Shown here: positions 11,729 through 20,920 of the stretch, in pieces | Layout: the number at the start of each line of letters is the position of its first letter | How positions within the stretch are numbered: the stretch's first letter is position 1 | Source of the DNA: Gordonia namibiensis NBRC 108229 | Lineage (GTDB): Bacteria; Actinomycetota; Actinomycetes; Mycobacteriales; Mycobacteriaceae | Length of the DNA stretch: 64,000 nucleotides | Assembly (NCBI RefSeq): GCF_000298235.1 | Contig: NZ_BAHE01000009.1 | Span: forward strand, 62,001 to 126,000 | Reading direction: 5' to 3' | The notes under the pieces: generated by a model | What the model saw: only the letters and a program-made list of their open reading frames with translations | What the model was told of the DNA's origin: nothing | The model's database searches: none | Program-made: the position numbers and the translations under genes

Positions 11729-12040
11729 GTGGCTGGCGAACCGAAGTCCATATCGCGTGAAGAGGTTGCGCACCTGGCGCGATTGTCGCGACTGGCGCTG
11801 AGCGAGGACGAACTCGATGTCTACGCCGAGCAGCTGGACTCCATCCTGACCCACGTCGCGTCCGTGTCGGAGGTGGCCGCCGACGACGTACCCGGCACCG
11901 CGCACCCGGCTGAGCTCGCCAACGTGCTGCGCCCCGACGTCGTCGTGCCAGGTCTGACCACCGACGCCGCACTGTCCGGTGCGCCGGCCGTCGAGCAGGA
12001 CCGTTTCGCCGTTCCGCAGATCCTGGGAGAAGAGCAGTGA
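11729..12040 (+). CDS. gatC: Asp/Glu-tRNA(Asn/Gln) amidotransferase subunit C
   Basis: The 103-residue GatC wraps around GatA and stabilises the GatCAB amidotransferase. The N-terminus [22 protein letters not shown] and the tail DRFAVPQIL are family signatures. The GTG start has a GAAAGGA ribosome site. The stop overlaps the gatA start (GTGA), so the two are translationally coupled. GatCAB converts Glu-tRNA-Gln to Gln-tRNA-Gln in organisms without GlnRS. The mis-charging GluRS gene and tRNA-Gln gene lie at 41-43 kb. Confidence 0.96.
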   Translation: MAGEPKSISREEVAHLARLSRLALSEDELDVYAEQLDSILTHVASVSEVAADDVPGTAHPAELANVLRPDVVVPGLTTDAALSGAPAVEQDRFAVPQILGEEQ

Positions 12041-13542
12041 GCCCCGCGTCGCACGCCGCAGCGCCTCGTCCCGCCGGTGACCTGACCGGTCTGTCCGCCG
12101 CCGAACTCGCCACCAAGATCGCGACCCGCGAGGTCAGCTCGGTGGAGGTCACGCAGGCCCACCTCGATCGCATCGCCGAGGTCGACGGCGAGCTCGGAGC
12201 CTTCCTGCACGTCAGCGGCGCCGAGGCGCTCGTCGCCGCCAAGGCCGCCGACGATGCGATCGCCTCGGGCGACACCGTGCCGTCGCTCGCCGGCGTGCCG
12301 ATCGCGCTCAAGGACGTCTTCACCACCACCGACGCCCCCACCACGTGCGGTTCCAAGATCCTCGAGGGATGGGTTCCGCCTTACGACGCCGCGGTCACCG
12401 AGCGTCTCCGTGCTGCGGGCATCCCGATCCTGGGCAAGACCAACATGGACGAGTTCGCCATGGGCAGCTCGACCGAGAACTCTGCTTACCAGCTGACCCG
12501 AAACCCGTGGGACCCCACCAAGATCCCCGGCGGCTCGGGTGGCGGTAGCGCCGCGGCACTGGCTGCCTACGAGGCCCCGCTGGCGATCGGCACCGATACC
12601 GGTGGCTCGATCCGTCAGCCGGCCGCGGTCACCGCGACCGTCGGCGTCAAGCCCACCTACGGCACCGTCTCGCGCTACGGACTCGTCGCCTGCGCGTCGT
12701 CGCTCGACCAGGGCGGCCCGTGTGGCCGTACGGTTCTCGACACCGCGATGCTGCACGAGGTCATCGCCGGGCACGACCCGCGCGACTCGACCTCGATCAA
12801 CGTCCCGGTGCCCGACGTGGTCGCCGCGGCCCGCGAAGGCGCCGAGCAGGACCTCAAGGGCGTCAAGATCGGTGTCGTCAAAGAGCTGCAGGGCGAGGGC
12901 TACCAGTCCGGCGTCCTCGACTCGTTCCACGAGGCCGTCAAGCTCCTGGAGGAGCGCGGCGCCGAGGTCGTCGAGGTCAGCTGCCCGCACTTCACCTACG
13001 CGCTCGGCGCGTACTACCTGATCCTCCCGTCGGAGGTGTCGTCGAACCTCGCACGCTTCGACGCCATGCGGTACGGCCTGCGCGTCGGCGACGACGGTTC
13101 GCACTCGGCCGACGAGGTCATGGCACTGAGCCGCGAAGCCGGCTTCGGGCCAGAGGTCAAGCGCCGCATCATGATCGGCACCTACGCGCTGTCGTCGGGC
13201 TACTACGACGCCTACTACGGCCAGGCGCAGAAGGTGCGCACCCTGATCTCGCGCGACTTCACCACCGCCTTCGAGAAGGTCGACGTGCTGATCTCGCCGA
13301 CCACGCCGACCACCGCGTTCCCGATCGGGGAGAAGGTCGACGACCCGCTGGCGATGTATCTCTTCGACCTCTGCACCCTGCCGGTGAACCTCGCCGGCAT
13401 CGGGTCGATGTCGGTGCCGTCTGGTCTGTCCAAGGACGACGGCATGCCCGTCGGCCTGCAGATCATGGCGCCCGCGCTCGCCGACGACCGGCTCTACCGG
13501 GTCGGCGCGTCGTACGAGGCGGCCCGCGGCGCGATCATCTGA
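12037..13542 (+). CDS. gatA: Asp/Glu-tRNA(Asn/Gln) amidotransferase subunit A
   Basis: 501 residues of the amidase-signature family. This subunit releases ammonia from glutamine for tRNA amidation. The Ser-cisSer-Lys triad is visible: K92 in [10 protein letters not shown]167 in [11 protein letters not shown] and S191 in [11 protein letters not shown]. Length is standard (about 490-505). It overlaps gatC by 4 nt. gatB is 5.7 kb downstream at 19220, separated by hydrolase, two-component and pfkA genes; in M. tuberculosis only pfkA intervenes. Confidence 0.97.
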   Translation: MSPASHAAAPRPAGDLTGLSAAELATKIATREVSSVEVTQAHLDRIAEVDGELGAFLHVSGAEALVAAKAADDAIASGDTVPSLAGVPIALKDVFTTTDAPTTCGSKILEGWVPPYDAAVTERLRAAGIPILGKTNMDEFAMGSSTENSAYQLTRNPWDPTKIPGGSGGGSAAALAAYEAPLAIGTDTGGSIRQPAAVTATVGVKPTYGTVSRYGLVACASSLDQGGPCGRTVLDTAMLHEVIAGHDPRDSTSINVPVPDVVAAAREGAEQDLKGVKIGVVKELQGEGYQSGVLDSFHEAVKLLEERGAEVVEVSCPHFTYALGAYYLILPSEVSSNLARFDAMRYGLRVGDDGSHSADEVMALSREAGFGPEVKRRIMIGTYALSSGYYDAYYGQAQKVRTLISRDFTTAFEKVDVLISPTTPTTAFPIGEKVDDPLAMYLFDLCTLPVNLAGIGSMSVPSGLSKDDGMPVGLQIMAPALADDRLYRVGASYEAARGAII

Positions 13543-13549
13543 CGCCACT

Positions 13550-13622
13550 GCAAACCCACCCGTTCTCGGCGAACCCACCACCGCTTCAGGTGGTGGGTTC
13601 GCCCATTTGTGGTGGGTTTTGC
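13550..13622. terminator. Nested palindrome between convergent gatA and hydrolase genes
   Basis: The inner hairpin has a perfect 14-bp stem (GCGAACCCACCACC, loop GCTTCA). An outer pair of arms, GCAAACCCACC and GGTGGGTTTTGC, flanks it. It starts 8 nt after the gatA stop and ends 5 nt before the opposing gene's stop, so a two-way terminator is likely. The outer arms plus a TTCTCGGC motif recur at 34093-34160. Confidence 0.75.
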
Positions 13623-13626
13623 GAGG

Positions 13627-14871
13627 TCATCGCGGCAAACCACTGACCGCACGCGCCTGCTCCACCCCGTAGCGGTGGCCGACGCCGGTCGGGCCGTCGA
13701 GCGCGGCCAGCAGGTCGACGCTGGTCTGCAGGAAGCTGACCACCGGCAGCCACGGGACCTGGGGTACCTGCGGACCACCGAGCACGACCTCCGCGGGTTC
13801 GGCCGGGGGACGCCAGAGCGAACTCAACGACCAGCGGACCACCGGATCGCTGCGATTCGCGACGACCAGCCGCGGTGTCGCCGACACTGCGGCCACCGTT
13901 CCGGCCGGTGGTGCGGTCAGGACCGTCTCGGCGAGCAGTCCCGGGTGATGGTCCTCGAGCCAGATCCGGGCGGCGTCGGCTCCGACCGCACCAAGGCTCT
14001 GGCCGTAGAGCACCAGTCGGGGCCGGTCAGCTTCGGGCCGGCTCTCCAAAATCCTCGCCAGCTCACGGACCAGTGCGATCGACGAGTCCGTCGCCACCGC
14101 GTCGTCGGAGACGAACGCTTTCCAGGACGGGACGTCGGCGTAGGGGAGTGTCAGGATTCGGACGTCGCCGTCGAAGCGATCGCCGAAACCCGCCACCGCG
14201 GCCTGGTCGACCCAGCCCGATCCGGTGGGCACGGCCACGATCACCGCCCGCGCCGACAGTCCGTCCCCGGACACCCAAGACTGCACCAATCGTGTTGCCG
14301 GAGGAGTGAATTCCGGGGCCGAGAGCGCTCCGCGCAACAGTGTCCCGGACTCGGAGACGGCGACGGTCCGCGGCAGCGGTTGCGCCTCGTCGGCACCCGC
14401 AGAGGCGGGAGTGAGGAGACCCGCGGCGAGCGCGACCGCGGACGCCGCGACTACTGCGGTGACGCGCGGGACCAGGACGATCGCGGCAACGATTGCGAGG
14501 GGTGCCAGTGTTGCCCCGGCCCACCAGTCGGGGCCGGTCGGCGCCGCTTCGAGGGCGGCGCGGATCAGGTTCTGCCACCACACCGCCAGTCCCGCACCGC
14601 CGGCCGCGACGAGCACGCCGATACCTAGAATGACACGCCGGGTCTGCCGATCCGGTAGCCCCCGGTGGCGGGATGACCTCTGTGCCAACAACTTTCCGAC
14701 GGCAGCACCCAGCGCCGTGACGCCGGTCGCCACGATCGTGGTCGTCGTCGCATCGCGCGGTAGCGTGCCGGGATAGAGGGCGACAAGGTATGCGAAGACG
14801 ACGCTGACCACGAGGACGGGGTGAGGCAGATGTCGACCGGTCCGCGTCGACGATGTTGTGGGCGTGGACAT
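13627..14871 (-). CDS. Membrane-anchored alpha/beta-hydrolase (Abhydrolase_9 type)
   Basis: 414 residues. The N-terminal part holds several hydrophobic segments (about 18-34, 40-57, 83-100, 122-160). A soluble C-terminal alpha/beta-hydrolase follows, with the nucleophile elbow LYGQSLGAVGADAA and the strand RLVLYGQS. The architecture matches the actinobacterial family pairing an integral-membrane N-domain with an extracytoplasmic hydrolase. A lipid or wall-ester substrate is inference. The ATG at 14871 overlaps by one base the stop of the PLA2-like gene upstream, so the two are coupled. Confidence 0.75.
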   Translation of the reverse strand: MSTPTTSSTRTGRHLPHPVLVVSVVFAYLVALYPGTLPRDATTTTIVATGVTALGAAVGKLLAQRSSRHRGLPDRQTRRVILGIGVLVAAGGAGLAVWWQNLIRAALEAAPTGPDWWAGATLAPLAIVAAIVLVPRVTAVVAASAVALAAGLLTPASAGADEAQPLPRTVAVSESGTLLRGALSAPEFTPPATRLVQSWVSGDGLSARAVIVAVPTGSGWVDQAAVAGFGDRFDGDVRILTLPYADVPSWKAFVSDDAVATDSSIALVRELARILESRPEADRPRLVLYGQSLGAVGADAARIWLEDHHPGLLAETVLTAPPAGTVAAVSATPRLVVANRSDPVVRWSLSSLWRPPAEPAEVVLGGPQVPQVPWLPVVSFLQTSVDLLAALDGPTGVGHRYGVEQARAVSGLPR

Positions 14872-15590
14872 CACGAGAGCTCCTCGGTGTCGGTCTCGGT
14901 GCGCGGATCCCGGTCGACGAGTGCACGGTCGACCGTGGTGGACACCAATTGCGGGATCGTTTCCTGCTGGGTCGGTGCTCCGCCGTACTGGCGCCAGGTG
15001 TTCCAGGCCAAACCGACCCGGGCGATGCGCGCCGCGGCGTCGCACACCGGGTTGCTGCACGAGCGCTGCATCGAGTCGATCAGCATGCGGTCGAGGGCGA
15101 ATCGCGCCCACGATCCCAGCGGACGACCGTCAGCGGCGGCTGCGCGCAGCAGGTCGTAGCCGAGATCATGTGTGCGGCAGAGAGGGGTGAACCGGTCGGG
15201 GAGCGGCACCGGGGACGAGCAGTCGCCGTCCGGGTCGACGGGCACACCCGAGACGACGGTCGGTATGTAGCCCATGTGCGCGTCGAAGGTCGTGGGCAGT
15301 ACGTCCATCATCGTGGACGGGACCGGCCCCGTCAGCGCCACGACGGCGGCGGCGTACGGGTTGTCGGCGTCCTCGGGAAGGGGGACGACCACACCCGTAG
15401 ACGAACCGACATCACCGGCGACCGCGTGCGCCGTCGACATCCACTGCCCGACAACGAGAACGATCAGTGTCAGTGCGGCCACCAGCCAGCGAACCAGACG
15501 TCGTAGACGTCTGGGATCGGTGTGATCAGCGGGTCGAGAAGCGTTGTCCGAAGGCCATTTCCGCAGTGGTCCGGGAAGGTTCATGGACAT
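14871..15590 (-). CDS. Phospholipase A2-like, membrane-anchored or secreted protein
   Basis: About 239 residues. One hydrophobic segment (about residues 33-58, LVRWLVAALTLIVLVVGQ...) serves as anchor or signal. The exported part has the PLA2 active-site signature CRTHDLGYDLL, the CxxHD motif of prokaryotic and secreted PLA2. Further cysteines (GDCSS, SCSNPVC) could form disulfides. This suggests Ca-dependent release of fatty acids from phospholipids outside the membrane, but the PLA2 calcium loop is not clearly visible. Starts at 15590 (chosen), 15584 or GTG 15620 are possible. It is coupled to the alpha/beta-hydrolase. Confidence 0.7.
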   Translation of the reverse strand: MSMNLPGPLRKWPSDNASRPADHTDPRRLRRLVRWLVAALTLIVLVVGQWMSTAHAVAGDVGSSTGVVVPLPEDADNPYAAAVVALTGPVPSTMMDVLPTTFDAHMGYIPTVVSGVPVDPDGDCSSPVPLPDRFTPLCRTHDLGYDLLRAAAADGRPLGSWARFALDRMLIDSMQRSCSNPVCDAAARIARVGLAWNTWRQYGGAPTQQETIPQLVSTTVDRALVDRDPRTETDTEELS

Positions 15591-15739
15591 TGACGCTAGG
15601 TAGCGCAACCACCTCGCCACATCGCTCCGACGGGCGGTTCCCGCTCATCGGTGGGGGGTGGGGTTTCGGTGCCATGCCCCTACTCGGGAACGGGGGCGTC
15701 TCCCCCGAAAGTATGAGGACTGCCGGTCCCCACCGGGCC

Positions 15740-15745
15740 TAGGGT
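15740..15745 (+). promoter_or_regulatory. -10 box of sensor kinase gene
   Basis: TAGGGT ends 7 nt before ATG 15753. The spacing fits a leaderless transcript and argues for ATG 15753 rather than GTG 15744, which overlaps the box. Confidence 0.6.
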
Positions 15746-15752
15746 GAACCTC

Positions 15753-17036
15753 ATGTTCGGTTTACGCAAGCACTTGCGCGCGGCCGGCGGCGACTTCGTT
15801 GACTGGGCGTCCACCGCGCCCGTCGCCCAGGATCCCGCGGTGCGTGCCTATTTCACCTCGCGGGTCAATTGGTTCTTCCTGGTCGTCGCCCTGATCATGT
15901 ACTCGATCGCCTGGCCGACGCTGCCCGTGACACATTCCGTGCCCGCCTTCCTGCTGCCCCTCGTCTCGGCGTTCGCGGCACTGCCGATCGCGCTGGCCTG
16001 GTCGGCGCCGCTGGTCGGCTGGGCGATCTCGGTGGTCTCGGCACAGGTCATCGGCTTGATCGTGCCGACGCACGGCGGGTGGGAACTGACCATTCAGGTC
16101 ACCCACTTCATCGAGTTGCTCGTGCTGACCTTCATGGTGATGCTCCGCTGTCCGCTGCGGTGGGTACCGGTGGTCTGGCTGACGACGTCCCTCGTCGTCG
16201 CCTACGCGGTTCACCCGGCGTGGATCGTCGGGATCTCGGTGCTCGCCGTGGTCGTGGCACTCCTGCGTGGACTGATGGCATCGCGTCGACAACTCGCCGC
16301 GCGCACGAAGCAAACCGAGGAGGCCGAGGCGGAGTCTGCAGTTCTGCAGGAGCGTGCTCGCATCGCGCGGGATCTGCATGACGTGGTGGCGCACCGGATG
16401 TCGATGGTCGTCGTCATGTCGCAGACCGCGCGATACCGGATCGACGACGTCTCACCCGCTGCGGCAGCCGAATTCGACGCCATCGCCGATGCCGCCCGCA
16501 CCTCGCTCGACGAGGTCCGGCAGCTGCTCGGGGTGCTGCGGGTCGAGGGTGCCGAGAGTGTCGCGGCCCCCAATCCGGGTTTGGCGCAGATCGATTCGCT
16601 CGTCGCCGAGACCCGACGCGCCGGGTCCGACGTCACGCTGACCCGCGAGGTGGACGATGCCGTGGTCGGGGAGTCGGCAGCACTGGTGATCTACCGGATC
16701 ATCCAGGAGTCGCTGGCCAACGCCACCCGGCACGCGCCGGGCAGCCGCACCCTGGTGAGCGTCACCCCGGGGGATGGCGGCACCGTCGAGGTGGCCGTGG
16801 TCAATTCGGCCCCGACGGCCGAACCCCTCGGGATCGGCGGCAACGGCGTCGGCATACCCGGAATGCTCGAACGTGCGCAGGCAGTGGGTGGTTCGCTCCT
16901 CGCGGCACCGACGGTCGAGGGCGGCTTCGCGGTGCGCGCGCGTATCCCGGCGACACCGCCGCGCGACGGCGTCCTTCCCGACGCGGCCTCCTCCATCGGC
17001 ACGCCGAAGGTCCCCTCGCCGGCCTCCGACCAGTAG
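15753..17036 (+). CDS. NarL-family sensor histidine kinase
   Basis: 427 residues. The N-terminus has about five or six membrane segments (about 37-172) with almost no extracytoplasmic loop, so the stimulus is probably sensed in or at the membrane. The HisKA_3 motif RIARDLHDVVAHRMS carries the phospho-accepting histidine (about H209). The HATPase domain has the N-box YRIIQESLANATRHA and the G-box GGNGVGIPGMLERA. It is the partner of the LuxR-type regulator starting 10 nt later. The stimulus is unknown. Confidence 0.93.
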   Translation: MFGLRKHLRAAGGDFVDWASTAPVAQDPAVRAYFTSRVNWFFLVVALIMYSIAWPTLPVTHSVPAFLLPLVSAFAALPIALAWSAPLVGWAISVVSAQVIGLIVPTHGGWELTIQVTHFIELLVLTFMVMLRCPLRWVPVVWLTTSLVVAYAVHPAWIVGISVLAVVVALLRGLMASRRQLAARTKQTEEAEAESAVLQERARIARDLHDVVAHRMSMVVVMSQTARYRIDDVSPAAAAEFDAIADAARTSLDEVRQLLGVLRVEGAESVAAPNPGLAQIDSLVAETRRAGSDVTLTREVDDAVVGESAALVIYRIIQESLANATRHAPGSRTLVSVTPGDGGTVEVAVVNSAPTAEPLGIGGNGVGIPGMLERAQAVGGSLLAAPTVEGGFAVRARIPATPPRDGVLPDAASSIGTPKVPSPASDQ

Positions 17037-17039
17037 CCT
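17034..17039 (+). promoter_or_regulatory. Possible internal -10 box of response regulator gene
   Basis: TAGCCT lies 7 nt before GTG 17047 and overlaps the kinase stop codon. It may give a separate leaderless transcript of the regulator. Confidence 0.45.
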
Positions 17040-17046
17040 GTCAGGC

Positions 17047-17739
17047 GTGCCGATCAACGCGGAACCGCAACAAGCACAGGGGAGCTCCGGCCCGATCACG
17101 GTCGTCATCGCCGACGATCAGGCGATGGTCCGGCAGGGCTTCTCGGCTCTTCTCGCCGCCCAGCCGGACCTGTCCGTGCTCGGCGACGCGGCCGACGGCG
17201 TAGAGGCGGTCGAGGTGTGCAAGCGGGTGCGGCCCGACGTCGTCCTGATGGATGTGCGGATGCCGCGCAAGGACGGACTCTGGGCTGCCGAGCAGATCCT
17301 GTCGGCAGGACTCGAACCGCAGACGCGCGTGCTGATGCTCACCACCTTCGACATCGACGACTACGTCTACGAGGCATTGCGGATCGGCGCGTCGGGGTTC
17401 CTGCTCAAGGACGCGCCGGCCGATGAACTAGTGCGTGCGGTGCGGGTGGTCGCCGCCGGTGAGGCGCTGCTCGCGCCGTCGATCACCAAGCGACTCATCA
17501 CCGAGGTGACCTCACGGCGTCGACGCCCCGCCCGGAACCCCGCGCTGGAACACCTGACGCCGCGGGAGCGGGAGGTGCTCGACCTCGTGGCCGACGGCAA
17601 GTCGAACGCCGAGATCGGCGCCGACCTCTATGTCACCGAACAGACCGTTAAGACCCATGTGAGTAGTCTTCTGGGCAAGCTGCGACTGCGGGACCGTGCG
17701 CAGGCGGTCGTGTTCGCCTACGAGAACGGCATCAAGTGA
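17047..17739 (+). CDS. NarL/FixJ-type response regulator
   Basis: 230 residues. The receiver domain starts TVVIADDQAMVRQGF, with the phosphorylated aspartate in VVLMDVRMP (D69) and the KD pair in LLKDAPADE. The C-terminal LuxR helix-turn-helix spans about 163-205 (LTPREREVLDLVADGKSNAEI...VKTHVSSLLGKL). It forms a two-component pair with the preceding kinase. GTG 17047 was chosen because the receiver fold begins soon after and a -10 box precedes it. Targets are unknown. Confidence 0.95.
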   Translation: MPINAEPQQAQGSSGPITVVIADDQAMVRQGFSALLAAQPDLSVLGDAADGVEAVEVCKRVRPDVVLMDVRMPRKDGLWAAEQILSAGLEPQTRVLMLTTFDIDDYVYEALRIGASGFLLKDAPADELVRAVRVVAAGEALLAPSITKRLITEVTSRRRRPARNPALEHLTPREREVLDLVADGKSNAEIGADLYVTEQTVKTHVSSLLGKLRLRDRAQAVVFAYENGIK

Positions 17740-17771
17740 ATTCGTGCTCAGCGGGGAGGACACCCGCGCAC

Positions 17772-17777
17772 TAGATT
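17772..17777 (+). promoter_or_regulatory. -10 box of pfkA
   Basis: TAGATT about 40 nt before ATG 17817 leaves a short leader that carries the AGGGAGGG ribosome site. Confidence 0.5.
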
Positions 17778-17816
17778 GGGTGTGTTCGTCGCGTTCGACA
17801 GGGAGGGTCTCACCAC

Positions 17817-18851
17817 ATGGCCAAGAGATTCGGCATTCTCACCTCCGGTGGTGACTGCCCCGGTCTGAATGCCGTCATCCGCGGTGCGGTGCTCAAGGGT
17901 GAAACCGTCTACGGCCACGAGTTCGTCGGTTTCAAGGACGGCTGGGCGGGTCTGGTCTACGGCGACATCATGGAACTCAACCGCTCGACGGTCCGCGGTC
18001 TGTCCCATGAGGGCGGAACGATTCTCGGCACGAGCCGATTCGGTCCCTACACCGAACCCGACGGTGGGCCCGACAACATCAAGAAGGTGCTCAAGAACCT
18101 CGGTATCGACGGGGTCATCGCGATCGGCGGCGACGGCACAGCCGCGGCGTCGAAGCGTCTGTTCGACGACGGCATCAACATCGTCGGCGTCCCCAAGACC
18201 ATCGACAACGACATCGATGCCACCGACTACACGTTCGGGTTCAACACCGCGGTCGAGATCGCGACGGAGGCCATCGACCGCCTGCGCACCACCGGCAACT
18301 CGCACAAGCGGTGCATGGTGCTCGAGGTCATGGGTCGTCACGCCGGGTGGATCGCGCTGCACTCGGGCATCGCCGGCGGCGCGCACGTGATCCTCATCCC
18401 GGAGAACCCCGAGAGCCTCGACCAGATCTGCGCCTGGGTGACCAGCGTCAAGGCACGCGGACGTTCGCCGATGGTCGTCGTCGCCGAGGGCTTCAAGCTC
18501 CCCGAGATGACGGAGGCGTACTCCACCAAGGGCCTCGACGGCTTCAACCGTCCGCGGCTCGGCGGCGTCGGCGAGGTGCTGGCACCGCTCATCGAGGAGC
18601 GCACCGGCATCGAGACACGGGCCACCGTGCTCGGCCACATCCAGCGCGGCGGCGTGCCGTCGGCCTACGACCGCGTCCTGGCCACTCGTATGGGCATGGC
18701 CACCGCCGACCTGGTCGCCGAGAAGGGCTGGGGCCAGATGGTCGCCCTGCACGGCACCCAGATCGACCGGATCACCTTCGACGAAGCGCTCGGGGAGCTC
18801 AAGACCGTCCCGCAGGATCAGTACAAGGAGATCCGGGTCATCTTCGGTTAG
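17817..18851 (+). CDS. pfkA: 6-phosphofructokinase, actinobacterial mixed-type
   Basis: 344 residues. It phosphorylates fructose 6-phosphate in glycolysis. The phosphoryl-donor motif is GGDGT (104-108), glycine at the deciding position, which favours ATP rather than pyrophosphate. The catalytic PKTIDNDID (126-134) carries a lysine typical of the group III (PPi-like) clade. That mix is characteristic of actinobacterial PfkA, which is usually ATP-dependent and lacks classic allosteric control. An AGGGAGGG ribosome site precedes the ATG. The PspC gene converges, with 7 nt between the stops. Confidence 0.96.
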   Translation: MAKRFGILTSGGDCPGLNAVIRGAVLKGETVYGHEFVGFKDGWAGLVYGDIMELNRSTVRGLSHEGGTILGTSRFGPYTEPDGGPDNIKKVLKNLGIDGVIAIGGDGTAAASKRLFDDGINIVGVPKTIDNDIDATDYTFGFNTAVEIATEAIDRLRTTGNSHKRCMVLEVMGRHAGWIALHSGIAGGAHVILIPENPESLDQICAWVTSVKARGRSPMVVVAEGFKLPEMTEAYSTKGLDGFNRPRLGGVGEVLAPLIEERTGIETRATVLGHIQRGGVPSAYDRVLATRMGMATADLVAEKGWGQMVALHGTQIDRITFDEALGELKTVPQDQYKEIRVIFG

Positions 18852-18858
18852 ACGGGGA

Positions 18859-19092
18859 TCACGGCTGAACGGGGATCACCGGGGCCGGTTCGCGCGGGAT
18901 GATGATCCACAGCGCCAGGTAGATGAGGACCTGCGGGCCGGGCAGCAGCATCGACAGCACGAACAGGACGCGGACCAGGGTGGGGTCCCAGCCCCATCGT
19001 TCGGCGATGCCGCCGCAGACACCGCCCAGCCAGGCGTTCGAACGGGAGCGCGTCAGTCGCGGGGCGGACGAAGCGGGTTGTGCGGTGGTCAT
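18859..19092 (-). CDS. PspC-domain membrane protein
   Basis: 77 residues from ATG 19092, which has an AGGAG ribosome site. The PspC signature is NAWLGGVCGGIAERWGWDPTLVRVLF (residues about 19-44), followed by one membrane helix (VLSMLLPGPQVLIYLALWII). Stand-alone PspC proteins are common in actinobacteria; a link to envelope stress is family knowledge, not shown here. A longer reading from 19167 lacks support. Confidence 0.88.
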   Translation of the reverse strand: MTTAQPASSAPRLTRSRSNAWLGGVCGGIAERWGWDPTLVRVLFVLSMLLPGPQVLIYLALWIIIPREPAPVIPVQP

Positions 19093-19206
19093 CGGGGTCT
19101 CCTGCTGATCGAGGTGGTCGGTGAACTGATGTCTCCGACGGTAGGTCCGCCGACCCGTTCCCGGCATCGGTGATCACCCTGAACGTTCCCCCGGGATATC
19201 GCCGCA

Positions 19207-19212
19207 TAAACT
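19207..19212 (+). promoter_or_regulatory. -10 box of gatB
   Basis: TAAACT lies 7 nt before ATG 19220, consistent with a leaderless transcript. It shows gatB has its own promoter, apart from gatCA. Confidence 0.6.
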
Positions 19213-19219
19213 GGCAGCC

Positions 19220-20725
19220 ATGACTTCCGCCGCCGTCGAACTGTTGGAGTACGACGAGGTCATCGCCGCTTTCGATCCGGTGATGGGCCTCGAGGTGCAC
19301 GTCGAGCTGGGTACCGCGACCAAGATGTTCTGCGGATGCCCCACCGACTTCGGCGCCGAGCCCAATACCCAGGTGTGCCCGGTGTGCATCGGCCTGCCCG
19401 GGTCGCTTCCGGTCGCCAACGCCAAGGCCGTCGAGTCCGCGATCCGCATCGGCCTGGCCCTGAACTGCTCGATCCGGCCGTCGAGCAAGTTCGCGCGGAA
19501 GAACTACTTCTACCCGGACCAGCCGAAGAACTACCAGATCTCGCAGTACGACGAGCCCACCTCCTACGACGGCTACCTCGACGTCCTGCTCGCCGACGGC
19601 ACCACCTGGCGTGTGGAGATCGAGCGCGCGCACATGGAGGAGGACACCGGTAAGTCGCTGCACATCGGCGGCGCCACCGGTCGTATCCACGGTGCGAGCC
19701 ACTCGCTGCTCGACTACAACCGCGCCGGCGTGCCGCTCGTCGAGATCGTCACCCGACCCATCGTCGGTGCGGGCGACCGCGCACCCGAGGTCGCACGTGC
19801 CTACGTGACGGCGCTCCGCGACCTGCTCAAGTCCCTCGACGTCTCGGACGTCCGGATGGACCAGGGTTCGATGCGCTGCGACGTGAACCTGTCCCTGATG
19901 GCCAAGGGCGCGAGCGAGTTCGGTACCCGTACCGAGACCAAGAACGTCAACTCGCTCAAGAGCGTCGAGGTCGCCGTCCGCTACGAGATGCGCCGCCAGG
20001 CCGCGATCCTGCAGGCCGGTGGCGAGATCGTGCAGGAGACCCGCCACTTCCACGAGACCGACGGCACCACCTCCGCCGGTCGCCGCAAGGAGACCGCCGA
20101 GGACTACCGCTACTTCCCGGAGCCCGATCTGCCTCCGGTCCAGCCGGATTCGGCGTGGATCGAGGAACTGCGCGCGACGCTGCCCGAGCTGCCGTGGCTG
20201 CGCCGTGCCCGCATCCAGGAGGAGTGGGGTGTCTCCGACGAGGTCATGCGCGACCTGGTCAACGTCGGCGCCGTCGACCTGATCATCGCCACCGTCGACG
20301 CCGGTGCATCACCCGAGGCCGCCCGCGGCTGGTGGGTGTCATTCCTTGCGCAGCAGGCGAATTCGCGTGGCGTGGAGCTGGCCGACCTGTCCATCACGCC
20401 GGCGCAGGTCGCCGAGATCATCGGACTCGTCGACGAGGGCAAGCTGACCACCAAGCTGGCCCAGCAGGTCGCCACCGCGGTGCTCGACGGCGAGGGCGAG
20501 CCGAAGCAGATCGTCGCCGACCGCGGCCTCGAGGTCGTCCGCGACGACTCGGCACTGCAGAAGGCCGTCGATGACGCCCTCGCCGCCAACCCCGACATCG
20601 CCGAGAAGATCCGCGGCGGCAAGGTCCAGGCCGCGGGCAAGATCGTCGGCGATGTCATGAAGGCCACCCGCGGACAGGCCGATCCGGCGCGCGTCAAGGA
20701 ACTCGTGCTCGAGGCCTGCAAGTAA
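19220..20725 (+). CDS. gatB: Asp/Glu-tRNA(Asn/Gln) amidotransferase subunit B
   Basis: 501 residues. This subunit binds the mischarged tRNA and activates the glutamate with ATP. The N-terminal GatB domain shows [25 protein letters not shown] with the zinc-binding cysteines and [15 protein letters not shown]. Further signatures are [20 protein letters not shown] and, at the C-terminus, the YqeY-like tRNA-binding tail ([24 protein letters not shown]). It completes GatCAB with gatCA at 11.7-13.5 kb. Confidence 0.98.
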   Translation: MTSAAVELLEYDEVIAAFDPVMGLEVHVELGTATKMFCGCPTDFGAEPNTQVCPVCIGLPGSLPVANAKAVESAIRIGLALNCSIRPSSKFARKNYFYPDQPKNYQISQYDEPTSYDGYLDVLLADGTTWRVEIERAHMEEDTGKSLHIGGATGRIHGASHSLLDYNRAGVPLVEIVTRPIVGAGDRAPEVARAYVTALRDLLKSLDVSDVRMDQGSMRCDVNLSLMAKGASEFGTRTETKNVNSLKSVEVAVRYEMRRQAAILQAGGEIVQETRHFHETDGTTSAGRRKETAEDYRYFPEPDLPPVQPDSAWIEELRATLPELPWLRRARIQEEWGVSDEVMRDLVNVGAVDLIIATVDAGASPEAARGWWVSFLAQQANSRGVELADLSITPAQVAEIIGLVDEGKLTTKLAQQVATAVLDGEGEPKQIVADRGLEVVRDDSALQKAVDDALAANPDIAEKIRGGKVQAAGKIVGDVMKATRGQADPARVKELVLEACK

Positions 20726-20750
20726 TCCGATAACCTGTGTGCAAGCATCG

Positions 20751-20844
20751 CTGCCTGAGGTGCGAGGAGCGATAGCGACGAGCCACGAAGGCCTGGTGAG
20801 AGAAGCGATCTCACGAGCCCCCTTCGCTCGCACCTCAGGGAGCG
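20751..20844 (+). repeat. Dispersed intergenic repeat, copy 2 (with both palindrome arms)
   Basis: The left part carries the family core (CCTGAGGTGCGAGGAGCGAT... CGACGAGCCACGAAGG). The right arm CTCGCACCTCAGGGAGC is the reverse complement of the left end. Together they enclose about 60 nt and could fold into one long hairpin between gatB and the LppZ-like gene, which converge here. Confidence 0.85.
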
Positions 20845-20910
20845 GGATCGGCGCGTTCGGCTCGCACCTCAGGGACCGGGATCGGCGCGTTCGGCTCGAA
20901 CCTCAGCGGT
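20827..20910 (+). repeat. 34-nt tandem repeat, 2.4 copies
   Basis: The unit starts CTCGCACCTCAGGGA and continues GCGGGATCGGCGCGTTCGG. Copies start at 20827, 20861 (one mismatch, G to C) and 20895 (partial, with changes). It overlaps the right arm of the dispersed repeat and runs to the LppZ-like gene's stop. Confidence 0.85.
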
Positions 20911-20920
20911 GGGCGCCCGA

